Shown one piece after another: positions 51,810 to 60,345 of a stretch of 64,000 nucleotides of DNA. A model generated the notes under the pieces. The model was given only the letters and a program-made list of their open reading frames with translations. It did not search any database and was not told the origin of the DNA. Origin of the DNA: S015-6 sp964479535. GTDB lineage: Bacteria; Desulfobacterota; DSWW01. The stretch covers positions 62,001-126,000 of the forward strand of contig CAYZMM010000001.1 of NCBI GenBank assembly GCA_964479535.1, given 5' to 3'. The position numbers and the translations under genes were made by a program. How positions within the stretch are numbered: position 1 is the stretch's first letter; the number at the start of each line of letters is the position of its first letter.

Positions 51810-54800
51810 ATGAAGCAATACGTCTCGCCTCGACAGGGCGTACAAATCATTCCATTCATGCTCTTCCTTCTTCTTTTTCTGACCTTTCCGCGCCAGGTGA
51901 CAGCCGATCAGGCCCACTGGATTTCCCAGGCACGGGAACGACTGCAGCAGGGTGACCGCGAGGGGGCGCTCAAGGCCTTCCAGCAAGCCGCCTGGCGACG
52001 GCCCCAGGACGCGGCCCTGCACTACAATATGGGGGTGCTTGCCGAATCGCTGGGGCGTCTGGGCGAGTCTGTCGGGCACTACACGGCCTATCTCCGATGG
52101 GCGCCCGAGGCAGGGGACCGCGAGACGGTCAAGAGGAAGGTCTTCCAGCTCTGCGGGGAACTTGCGGCGCAGGCCTACCAGAATGGTCAGTATTTGCGTG
52201 CTCTGGATTGGTACGAAAAGGCCAGGGAGTTCTATCCCTACGCCAAGGCGCTCCACTTCAACATGAGCAGGGTCTACGAGGCGAGAGGAGAGTGGGACAG
52301 GGCCGCTGCCTCGCTCAAGGAGTACCACAACCTGTGCGGACCCAGCCAACGGGGACCGGCGAAGCGGTGGATTGCCGAATGCCTGCGAAGAGCTGGGGAA
52401 GCGAGGTTTGAAGAGGGCGATTACGACGGCGCGCTGGCTCGATATCAGGAGGCATCTCGATGGGACGGGGAGGACTCCCGGTTCCTTCTTCACCAGGCGC
52501 TCTGCGAGGAACGTCTGGGTCGGTTCGAAGACTCGAAGAACCACTACCTCGCATACCTGCAGGTCGATCCGATGACCCCGCAGCGGGAGGCGATTCTCGG
52601 GCGGGTCCTTCGCCTTCACGTTCTCCTTGCAGAGGAGCACCTTCAAAGGGGGTATCTGGCCAGGGCCCAAGACATCCTGAACAAGGGTCTGGAAATCGCC
52701 CCTGAAAACCTGGATATCCTGTATCTGTTCGCGAAGACGTACCTCGCGCTGGGGAAGCCCGAACAGGCGATGGCGTATATGGAGCGCATCCTGGAATTGC
52801 GTCCGGAAGAGGGGAACAAAGACCCCTACGTGGAGGAACTGGTCCGGCTGTGTACGTCCTCGGCGGACGAGGCTTACCAATCCGGGAACTATGCGGACGC
52901 CCTTCGTTTTCTCAAGAAGGCGCTCTACTGGGACCCGGAAAACGCGGTGGTGGCCTACAACCTGGCCAGAGTTTACGAGCAGGAAGAGAAGTGGGAACAG
53001 GCGATTCTGGCCTATCGCCGCTATCTCTATCTGGATCCGGACGCAGCAGAACGCAACGAGGTAAAGGCGAAGTTGGCCTATTACTATTCTTTCCTGGGAA
53101 CTGAACGGTTCGTCCGCGAGGAGTACCCCCAGGCCCAAGAGGCCTTCGAGCAGGCTCTGCTGATCATGCCGGAAGATCAGGCGCTGCTGTACAACCTGGC
53201 GACGGTTCTTCTGAAGAGGGGAAAGACGAGGGAGGCGCTTCAGTTCCTGGAACGTTACCTGCAGTACGAGACGGACCCGAAGGAACTCGAACGGGTTCAG
53301 CGGCAGATGACGCTGCTGGTGAGGCGCGCGGAACAGGAGAATCGAAGGAGAAGGGGAAAGACCATGTCCTCCGGCCTGGCAGCCATGGAGGAGAGCGCGG
53401 AGGTTCGTGAGGAGGACGCCCTGTATGACCGCAAGAGGGCCTATCTGCTCCTTCAGGCGGGACGATGGCAAGAAGCCCTGGAAAATTATGAGCAGTACTT
53501 ACGGCGCGTCCCGGGCGTGGCCGCGGAGGAAGGCTTTCGGAGAGAGATGGTATCCGCATACCGTGAGGTCAGCCGGGCTGCGCTCGTAGAGGGAAGAATG
53601 GCGGATGCCCTGGAAGCTCTCGAGCAGGCGAGGGTGTGGGCTCCGGATGAAGCATTTCCCTATCTCTGGCGGGGCAAGGTTTACGAGCACCGCGGGGAAT
53701 CGGGGGAAGCCTTGAGGATCTACGAGGAGTCACTGCGCAACGTGCGGGGAGAAGATGGACGCAGGGCGATTCGTAAACGAATCGCGGCCATTCTCACACA
53801 GCGTCTGCAGGCGGCGCTGCAAGAGAAGGACCTCTCCGATGCACTCTGGACCATGAATGCCCTCGAACCTTATCTCGGCGACGCCCAGGCAAGGGACGTG
53901 CACTACCAGAAGGCGCGTATCGAGGGTGCTCTCGGTCGCAAGGAGCAGGCTCTCGTGGACTACGGCCTGCACCTGTTCGAGGCTTCCCAGTCCCTCGAGC
54001 ACGGGCGATTACGGCAGGAACTCCTGCACCTGATCCAGGGAGACCCGGATCTCGTCGCGAGTCTGCACGACCCTGGCAAGGCTTACCTGGAGGGCAAGGA
54101 ATCGGCGGGTCGGGGCGACCATGCGAAGGCGCTCTTCTGTTACCTTGTTGCCAGGACCGGAGATCGATCCCCTCCCGACCTGGATGAGGAGATCGTGCGC
54201 ACCCTCGAGGCCCTGCGACTCGAGGGGGAGGCCCTTGCGATCCTCTCACGCCGGTCGCGGGAAACCGAGCCGCTCGCCCTTTCGAAGACGCACATGGATC
54301 GGTTCGTGCGAAGGGCGGAGTCGATTCTGTGGGACGACTACCGAACCGGACAATACGAAAGAGGACTGGACCGCATACGAACCATTCAAGCCCGGTTGCC
54401 TGAGCAGGACGGCAGGTTGAGTCTCTTGCGGGCCGTTTTCGAAGAGATGATGGGAAGGAACGAAGATGCGATCGCCCGGTACGAAGCAGCTCTTCGCTCG
54501 GAGACCGTGCTTGCGGGTGAACAGGGATTGCAGGTCTCTCGAAGGCTCGGACCGTTGCTGATCCGAAAGGCCCTCGACGAGTACGAACGGGGTGCCTACG
54601 AAGCCTGCCTCGGGTTCTTGCAGCGGGCCGAAGAAGTCGTTCCAGGCCGAGCGGATGTTGCGTTCAATCTCGGATGCGCATACCTCCGCTTGAAGAGCCC
54701 CGAGGGGGCTCTGAAGGCCTTCTCGCGATACCTGGAAATCGTGACTGAAGACTCGCCGCGCAAGCAGCTCACCCGCAATGCCGTCCACCTGCTCCAGCGA

Positions 54801-55007
54801 CAGCTGGCCCGCTCGCCGGTGGTTCGGTACGACGCGGAGGGTATAGCGGTGGATCTAATCTTCGAGCGTCCCCTTTCGCTGGGGCATCTGCTGTCGGGTG
54901 ATGAGGGGGGTGCCGTGGAAGAGGAGATTCTCGACAGTGTCGTTCTCGCGCCGTACCTGGATGTCTCTCTCGGCGAAGTGGGTCTCACACCTGCACCACC
55001 CGGTTGA
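51810..55007 (+). CDS. Large exported TPR-repeat protein
   Basis: 1065 aa from ATG 51810; an in-frame TTG at 51750 would add 20 residues without a signal character. Signal peptide (VQIIPFMLFLLLFLTFPRQV), then TPR units over almost the whole length, for example DREGALKAFQQAAWRRPQDA, ALHYNMGVLAESLGRLGESV, QAMAYMERILELRPEEGNKD and AVVAYNLARVYEQEEKWEQA. A charged linker is at about 500-540. The last 70 residues are not TPR. Probably a periplasmic or outer-membrane scaffold; the convergent gene encodes a protein that spans towards the outer membrane. No specific partner is proven. Confidence 0.85.
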   Translation: MKQYVSPRQGVQIIPFMLFLLLFLTFPRQVTADQAHWISQARERLQQGDREGALKAFQQAAWRRPQDAALHYNMGVLAESLGRLGESVGHYTAYLRWAPEAGDRETVKRKVFQLCGELAAQAYQNGQYLRALDWYEKAREFYPYAKALHFNMSRVYEARGEWDRAAASLKEYHNLCGPSQRGPAKRWIAECLRRAGEARFEEGDYDGALARYQEASRWDGEDSRFLLHQALCEERLGRFEDSKNHYLAYLQVDPMTPQREAILGRVLRLHVLLAEEHLQRGYLARAQDILNKGLEIAPENLDILYLFAKTYLALGKPEQAMAYMERILELRPEEGNKDPYVEELVRLCTSSADEAYQSGNYADALRFLKKALYWDPENAVVAYNLARVYEQEEKWEQAILAYRRYLYLDPDAAERNEVKAKLAYYYSFLGTERFVREEYPQAQEAFEQALLIMPEDQALLYNLATVLLKRGKTREALQFLERYLQYETDPKELERVQRQMTLLVRRAEQENRRRRGKTMSSGLAAMEESAEVREEDALYDRKRAYLLLQAGRWQEALENYEQYLRRVPGVAAEEGFRREMVSAYREVSRAALVEGRMADALEALEQARVWAPDEAFPYLWRGKVYEHRGESGEALRIYEESLRNVRGEDGRRAIRKRIAAILTQRLQAALQEKDLSDALWTMNALEPYLGDAQARDVHYQKARIEGALGRKEQALVDYGLHLFEASQSLEHGRLRQELLHLIQGDPDLVASLHDPGKAYLEGKESAGRGDHAKALFCYLVARTGDRSPPDLDEEIVRTLEALRLEGEALAILSRRSRETEPLALSKTHMDRFVRRAESILWDDYRTGQYERGLDRIRTIQARLPEQDGRLSLLRAVFEEMMGRNEDAIARYEAALRSETVLAGEQGLQVSRRLGPLLIRKALDEYERGAYEACLGFLQRAEEVVPGRADVAFNLGCAYLRLKSPEGALKAFSRYLEIVTEDSPRKQLTRNAVHLLQRQLARSPVVRYDAEGIAVDLIFERPLSLGHLLSGDEGGAVEEEILDSVVLAPYLDVSLGEVGLTPAPPG

Positions 55008-55049
55008 GCACCCCGCAGCATAGAGGGGAGGTTGTTGAAGAAAGCAGAG

Positions 55050-55197
55050 GAGGCTGTTCGAAAAGTTCCAGATGCAAGGCAGGCGAAGCATGTCCCCGCG
55101 AAGGCGGGGGATCCCTGTGACGATGAGGCGTACTTCTACACGTCGAATGACGAGGGATGAAGCCGAACGCCGTAGAGGGGACTTTTGGGGCAGCCTC
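55050..55197. repeat. 148-bp imperfect palindromic element (GAGGCTG ... CAGCCTC)
   Basis: Outer arms GAGGCTG (55050) and CAGCCTC (to 55197), with AAAAGT and ACTTTT conserved inside each end. Internally it has a CCCCGC-GAAG-GCGGGG hairpin (55094-55109) and a second inverted pair starting ATCCCT. It fills the gap between the convergent TPR and barrel-protein genes; the latter's TAG stop (55200-55198) directly abuts it. It resembles dispersed palindromic repeats seen in delta-proteobacterial genomes and has no ORF. Confidence 0.7.
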
Positions 55198-56538
55198 CTA
55201 GAAGAGGAGGGTGAAGAGGAACTGGTTGGTGACTCTCGTTTCCGCTTCCCGCATTCCCTCCTCGTAGAGGAAGCGTTGTTCCGGTTCGTCCCAGACGCGG
55301 AAGCGCCAGGCGAAGCCGAGCCGAAGATCCCGCTTGTGAATGCCCGCTCCCATGCTGAACCCCATGGAAACGTTCGAGTCGAGCGGCTCGTCTTCCATGT
55401 TCGTGGAGTAGAAGAAGCCCGTATGGAGAGGGAATCGGACGGCCTTCTGCTGATAGAGATAGCGGAAGCCGAAGAAGAAGCTGTGAACGGACAGCGGATT
55501 GTCCGACCGGCCCTTCTCGAAGTTGGTCATGAGGCTCGATTCCCAGGTTCCGTTGTATTCGACGAGGTAGTCGATGGGCGTTTCGTACGAGTAGTCGAAA
55601 CGCAGATTGACCAAAGGTGAGACCTGATAGTTGACACCGATCCCGTAAGACAACGGATACCCGGAATGCACGCCGTCATAGCCGGACGCGAGGGAAGGAG
55701 CGGGTCGATCTCGGAGGAAGTTCAGGGCATGCACCGTGCGGAACCCGAAATCCGTAAGATCCGGATCCGTCTCCACCACCGGTGCCGCCTCGACCGTGCC
55801 TTCGAGGGCGAGATTCCGGTTGAACTGGTAGATGAGGCTTTGCGTGCGAAGACCTTTCAGCGACTCGAAACGGTAGAGCCACTCCGCCGCCGCCTCCCCC
55901 TCGTCTTCTTCGAGTGCTTCGAACGCCGCCTTCGCCGCAACATCATTCAGGAGGGTCTTGTAGGTCTCCGGGGAAGCCTTGGCGGAGATCAGGTTCTTCG
56001 ATGAGGCGGTTTCAAGGACCTCAGGATCTGCTGCCAGGGATAGGACATCGGGGGTGTCCTCTGGTTTCTGCTTCCTGCCGTGAGGCTGCCCGGCAAAAGG
56101 GAAAGAGGAGGACTTCTGCTGGGGGACGGAGGCGCGAGCCAGAACCTCGTCCCGGGGCTTCCTGCTCGAAGAAGGCGCAACGTACCGGCGCACGGAATGC
56201 CAGAGGCGGTCCACGAGGGCCAGCAACCCCTTCTCCTCGCTCTGCTTGACGTAGCTCTCCTGCTCGATCTCCGCGTTCAGGGCCTCCAGGATCTCGGTCC
56301 CGGCCTCACGGGGGGTCGCAGGATCTTCATTCTGCTGGAAGAGCTGCTCCGGCTGGTACATGGCCAGGAACGTGTAGGTGCTCAGGGACCATGAAACCAT
56401 GAAGTAGGCGAGGGGCAGCGCAACGGCCGCTGCAAGCAGGTACACGAAACCCCTCTTCCTGTCTCTCGGAAACAGAGAAAGCAAATCTCCTCCCCGTTCG
56501 GGAATACGTTTACGCCAGGTAAGAGGCCGTTTCTTCAT
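55198..56538 (-). CDS. Membrane-anchored protein with C-terminal beta-barrel-like domain
   Basis: 446 aa, not recognised. A basic N-terminus (MKKRPLTWRKRIPERGG), one membrane helix (about 32-52, FVYLLAAAVALPLAYFMV), and a charged helical/disordered linker (about 60-230). Residues about 240-446 alternate polar and aromatic residues like outer-membrane beta strands (YPLSYGIGVNYQVSPLVNLR, SVHSFFFGFRYLYQQKAVRF, RDLRLGFAWRFRVWDEPEQR) and end in Phe (NQFLFTLLF), as outer-membrane proteins do. One protein may therefore span from inner to outer membrane. It has its own strong promoter and converges on the TPR gene. Confidence 0.78.
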   Translation of the reverse strand: MKKRPLTWRKRIPERGGDLLSLFPRDRKRGFVYLLAAAVALPLAYFMVSWSLSTYTFLAMYQPEQLFQQNEDPATPREAGTEILEALNAEIEQESYVKQSEEKGLLALVDRLWHSVRRYVAPSSSRKPRDEVLARASVPQQKSSSFPFAGQPHGRKQKPEDTPDVLSLAADPEVLETASSKNLISAKASPETYKTLLNDVAAKAAFEALEEDEGEAAAEWLYRFESLKGLRTQSLIYQFNRNLALEGTVEAAPVVETDPDLTDFGFRTVHALNFLRDRPAPSLASGYDGVHSGYPLSYGIGVNYQVSPLVNLRFDYSYETPIDYLVEYNGTWESSLMTNFEKGRSDNPLSVHSFFFGFRYLYQQKAVRFPLHTGFFYSTNMEDEPLDSNVSMGFSMGAGIHKRDLRLGFAWRFRVWDEPEQRFLYEEGMREAETRVTNQFLFTLLF

Positions 56539-56574
56539 CGATTTCTGTACGGTCTCTCCCTGAATGTTCGGAAG

Positions 56575-56603
56575 ATTCTACGTAAAGGCCAACGATTTGT
56601 CAA
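56575..56603 (-). promoter_or_regulatory. Strong sigma-70-type promoter of the barrel-protein gene
   Basis: Minus strand TTGACA (56603-56598), exact 17-nt spacer, TAGAAT (56580-56575), 37 nt before the ATG at 56538. The -35 box overlaps the stop codon of pcnB, so transcription of the barrel gene starts at the end of the upstream gene. Confidence 0.7.
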
Positions 56604-57910
56604 GAAAAATCGAGGGGTTTTCTCGGATGTCTCATCCTCTTTTTTCGCCTTTTCCCTGGGCGTCGCCGCTTTCGTGTCCGGCCTGCCCGAGCCGCGTGGC
56701 TCAGGGACTCTCGGACCTCATCTTCCGTTTTTCCGGCCACTGTCTGGTGAAACATGTGCCACGACACAACCTTGCCGTAATACGCCTTCTTCTGAAGGGA
56801 TGCCGGGATCAGACGGTGTACCTCCAGGCATTCCATAAGGCGCATCCAGCCGGTTAGATGGGTCTTCAGGCGTTCCTGTTCCCTGCGGGGAAAGCCGAAA
56901 GGAGTTTCCACCTGACGCACGAGGTCTTTCAGCCCGGCCGGATCTTTCCGGGCCTCGGTGAGGGAGGGGTACGATTCCGTCACCCGGCATTCTACGAGCG
57001 GCAGGACCAAAGACATGACCCTTCTCTCTCGGATCAGATCCCTCTCCTCCTCCGAAGCGTCCAGCCCGGAGAGCGCGGTCCAGACCCAGGCCGGGCGGAA
57101 CAGGGCGGTCGGTTCCGGATCCTGCCCACGAAGGTACGTGTCCAGCTCCGGAAAGATCACGGAGAGAATCCCCATCTCCCAATGGAGCTGGAGCACCGAA
57201 CCGAAGGAGGGCCCCTCCAGGTCTTTCTGAAACTCGTCCTGGAGCCGGAACCGGTTGCTGTCCTCGAGAAGGTACACGTTCTGCAGGGCCGCCCTGTACG
57301 TCTCCGGCTCCATCCTGAAACCGGTTCGCACCGTGTATCGGACGGCGCGAAGCATCCTTACGGGGTCTTCCTGAAAGCGTTCATGAGCAGATCCTATGGT
57401 CCGGATGATACCCGACTTCAGATCCTCCATGCCTCCCACGTAGTCGAGGATCGAGAAACTGGCGATGTCGTAGAAGAGGCCGTTGATGGTCAAGTCACGC
57501 CTCATTGCGTCCTCATAGGGTCGGCCGAAGGTGTTGTCTCCCCGCCGGGTCGCACCGTTCTCCTCTTCCGGTTCCTCCGGTTCGAAAGGTGTCCTCCGGA
57601 ACGTGGACACCTCGATGATCTTGTTTCCGCGGAAGTAGATGTGTGCGAGGCGGAAACGTCGTCCGATGATTCTGCAGTTGTTGAAGAGCTTCCTGATCTG
57701 GCCCGGTCGCGCATCCGTGCTCACGTCGAAATCCTTCGGATCCCTACCGAGCAGGAGATCCCGTACACCCCCTCCGACGAGGTAGGCCTTGTACCCGTGG
57801 CGATGGAGACGCAGGAGCACCTTGAGGGCGTCCGGGTCGATGTTCTTCCTGGACAGCCGATGCTCGGGTCTGGGAATGACGATCGGGTCTGGGGGTGACG
57901 GCTCTTGCAT
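56600..57910 (-). CDS. pcnB: Poly(A) polymerase / tRNA nucleotidyltransferase family
   Basis: Class II nucleotidyltransferase, 436 aa. The catalytic domain is AYLVGGGVRDLLLGRDPKDF with the DxD in DFDVST, then IGRRFRLAHIYF, which is the bacterial poly(A) polymerase signature rather than the CCA-enzyme version, then RRDLTINGLFYD and RMLRAVRYTVRTGFRM. The last 40 residues are highly basic (RKRRRPGKRRKKRMRHPRK), as in PcnB. It is 4 bp after the YvcK-like gene. tRNA-Gly in this window encodes its own CCA, which fits polyadenylation as the main role. Confidence 0.92.
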   Translation of the reverse strand: MQEPSPPDPIVIPRPEHRLSRKNIDPDALKVLLRLHRHGYKAYLVGGGVRDLLLGRDPKDFDVSTDARPGQIRKLFNNCRIIGRRFRLAHIYFRGNKIIEVSTFRRTPFEPEEPEEENGATRRGDNTFGRPYEDAMRRDLTINGLFYDIASFSILDYVGGMEDLKSGIIRTIGSAHERFQEDPVRMLRAVRYTVRTGFRMEPETYRAALQNVYLLEDSNRFRLQDEFQKDLEGPSFGSVLQLHWEMGILSVIFPELDTYLRGQDPEPTALFRPAWVWTALSGLDASEEERDLIRERRVMSLVLPLVECRVTESYPSLTEARKDPAGLKDLVRQVETPFGFPRREQERLKTHLTGWMRLMECLEVHRLIPASLQKKAYYGKVVSWHMFHQTVAGKTEDEVRESLSHAARAGRTRKRRRPGKRRKKRMRHPRKPLDFS

Positions 57911-57914
57911 TTTC

Positions 57915-60332
57915 TCAAGTCGACCAGGGAGCTCCCGTCCCGGACGTGACGATCCTGTCCGAGGCGAGGCGCTGGGGCCAGGGAACTTTCTGGCGGAAGA
58001 CGACCCGGCGGAAGAAGTCGATCTGCCCCTCCATCCGGGTCCTCTCCATGGAGGGCTTCGGGATGAGCTCGGAGATCTTCCACCGAATCAGGGACATCTC
58101 ATAGTCCACGATTCCGCCGAAACGGTTGTTGATGTACCATGCGTAAAGAAGGCCGAAAAGGAGTCCGGGAGGCGTGAACGCCTCGTTTCCGTTGATCACC
58201 ATTCGAAAGATCCCCGGGGCCCCGGGCGAGGGGCTCAGCTGGGCCAGTCGGAGGTACTCCCGTAATTCCCTATCCTTGAGGAAGGCCTTTCGGTCCTGCA
58301 ACGGCCGTAGTTCGATCTCGAAGATCTTGCCGAGGATCTCACCCCCCTCGCGAACGGCACGCGTCGACTTCCTCACAAAGTAGTTTCCCAGAAGAGACTC
58401 TCCCAGGGCGATGAGCAGATCCTCTCGAAGGCGATGGGCCGGGCTCTTCAGAAGATGCTGGTGGATCTTGAGGGTTCGGTCTTCAGGGTCATAATACCCG
58501 AGAATGTTGTCCCACTCGGTGCTTCTCGCCCACCTCCGTTTCGGAATCATCTGGATCCTGTTCACGTAGTCCAGGTGTTCGAGCAGGATCTCTCGGTTGT
58601 TCCAGAGGAGATCCAGAAAGGTCTGACGGAGCCGGTCGTCGGCGATGTCCATTGCTTCCACCCGGGCTCGAGCCTGCTGCCAGTGATCGCAAAGATGCCC
58701 CTTTCGAGGGAAGGCGACGGCGGGACGGAATTCAGAAGGGGGGAGTGAAACGGATGGGGCCGGCTTTCTCCGGTGCTCGTGGAGGTAGTAGAGGGTCTTG
58801 ATCACCTGGGCGAATTTCTCCGGGTCGTGCTGGATGACCCTTTCGGTTCGGAGCCGCTGCTCCGAGAATACCGGAGCCTCGATCGCCTCGAAGCCCATCT
58901 CTCTGACCCTGTCCTTGTCCAGGTAGATGGGAACCTTGCCCTCGAGAGCATAGTTGCGCAGGATGTCCCCGGGGATCGACTGCAGGTCCGTGACGACGAG
59001 GGACTCGAAGAGGCCTTTGGCCCCTCCCGGGACGTTGTGGTGGTACGCTTCGATCAGATCCGACACGTAGTATTCGCGGTAGTCCATGCCCCGTCGGCTG
59101 GGAGACATGTCGGTTTCGCCTCTCTGTGCCCAGAAATTCGCTCCGAGGACTTTCAGGGCTCTCCGATTCGCCCGCACAGCCCTGGTGATCGAGGGAATCT
59201 GGAGGATGGGAATGATGCTCGTGTACAGACTTCCCGGTGCGAAGACGATCAGGTCTGCGTTCCGGATCCGGTCCAGGAGCCTCTGGTCCACATGAGGCTT
59301 GCGGACGAAGTGCACCCACACGCTCTGTACGGGGAAGGAGCTGTGTCCCCGTGCGGACTTGTCCTCTCCGGAGCTGACCACGCCGTGACGGTACAGGACC
59401 TGTAGCTCCCCCTGGGTGGTGCAGGCGGGAAACACGGATTCATCGCCCGCCCCTACGCCCCCGGCGAAGGCGTGTATGCCTCGAACGATGTGCTTCGCGG
59501 AGGGGGAACGGGAAGCGCCCCTTCGCCTGGATGTCGCGGCCGGCGCATGTCGTCCCTGTCCGTAGATCGAGCCGACGAGCAGGAGGTTCCCGAGGCACTG
59601 CTCTTCGAGCGGTACCCGCTTGCACGCCGGGTTCGAGGCGAAAGCGGCGCCTGCATCGTCCAGCCAGGAGAGAAGGGTCTCCGGTATGGAACGTCGATCC
59701 GCCGGGCTCAGCAGCTTTGATGGGCGTCGAAGGATGGAGAGATCCGGGGAGCTGCCGAACCTGTGGTTCAGGATGGTCTGCAGGGCAGCGACGACCGTCT
59801 CCAGTTCCTGTGGGTAGAGGTATGGGTAGCGGGAGAGCAGTCCATGGGGCGTAACGGCAGACAGGATGGCGCGCCGAAGGTCCCCCAGAGCGACGCAGCG
59901 CAGGCTCTGAAGGAGCCGACCGGAGGATCCCCCGTCATCCGTGGTACAGACCGCCACCGTGAAGTCGGGGAAATACCGTTTCAAACCCCTGAAAGGGGAC
60001 TTGGGCCATCCGGCCAGCTCCGTGTATCCTCCCAGGACACTCGACAGGCCGGTGCCGCCCCCGAAGACGACCGTCCGGACCCGTTCGGTCGAGAAGCGGC
60101 GAATCGCCTCGAGCAGGCGATCGAACACCGCGCCCAGCTCTCCCCAGGCGCCCTGTCCCTCCAGGACGAGATAGGCGATCTTCTCTTCGAGCGAATCCCT
60201 CGGGATCAGATCGAGATAGCGGAGCTGTGTCTCCCCGAGCAGTTGCAGCAACTCCCCGGCCGTGAGATCAGGGGGAGGGTGAGGCAAGCCGTTCCTCGTG
60301 CGACCCCCCTTCTGTTTGTTGCCTCCCGGCAT
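57915..60332 (-). CDS. Enlarged YvcK/CofD family protein (gluconeogenesis factor type)
   Basis: 805 aa from ATG 60332; YvcK proteins are about 310-450 aa. The family core begins at about residue 87: VRTVVFGGGTGLSSVLGG, VAVCTTDDGGSSGRL, VALGDLRRAIL, and later FAPGSLYTSIIPILQIPSI with VTDLQSIPGD. Two extra parts stand out: an Arg/Ser/Ala-rich insertion (about 260-310) and a C-terminal extension of about 260 residues after the core (helical, RVEAMDIADDRLRQTFLDLL, LREDLLIALGESLLGNYFV). YvcK binds UDP-sugars and affects cell-wall and carbon metabolism. It is in a run with thiolase and pcnB. Confidence 0.85.
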   Translation of the reverse strand: MPGGNKQKGGRTRNGLPHPPPDLTAGELLQLLGETQLRYLDLIPRDSLEEKIAYLVLEGQGAWGELGAVFDRLLEAIRRFSTERVRTVVFGGGTGLSSVLGGYTELAGWPKSPFRGLKRYFPDFTVAVCTTDDGGSSGRLLQSLRCVALGDLRRAILSAVTPHGLLSRYPYLYPQELETVVAALQTILNHRFGSSPDLSILRRPSKLLSPADRRSIPETLLSWLDDAGAAFASNPACKRVPLEEQCLGNLLLVGSIYGQGRHAPAATSRRRGASRSPSAKHIVRGIHAFAGGVGAGDESVFPACTTQGELQVLYRHGVVSSGEDKSARGHSSFPVQSVWVHFVRKPHVDQRLLDRIRNADLIVFAPGSLYTSIIPILQIPSITRAVRANRRALKVLGANFWAQRGETDMSPSRRGMDYREYYVSDLIEAYHHNVPGGAKGLFESLVVTDLQSIPGDILRNYALEGKVPIYLDKDRVREMGFEAIEAPVFSEQRLRTERVIQHDPEKFAQVIKTLYYLHEHRRKPAPSVSLPPSEFRPAVAFPRKGHLCDHWQQARARVEAMDIADDRLRQTFLDLLWNNREILLEHLDYVNRIQMIPKRRWARSTEWDNILGYYDPEDRTLKIHQHLLKSPAHRLREDLLIALGESLLGNYFVRKSTRAVREGGEILGKIFEIELRPLQDRKAFLKDRELREYLRLAQLSPSPGAPGIFRMVINGNEAFTPPGLLFGLLYAWYINNRFGGIVDYEMSLIRWKISELIPKPSMERTRMEGQIDFFRRVVFRQKVPWPQRLASDRIVTSGTGAPWST

Positions 60333-60345
60333 GCAGACTCCCTGG

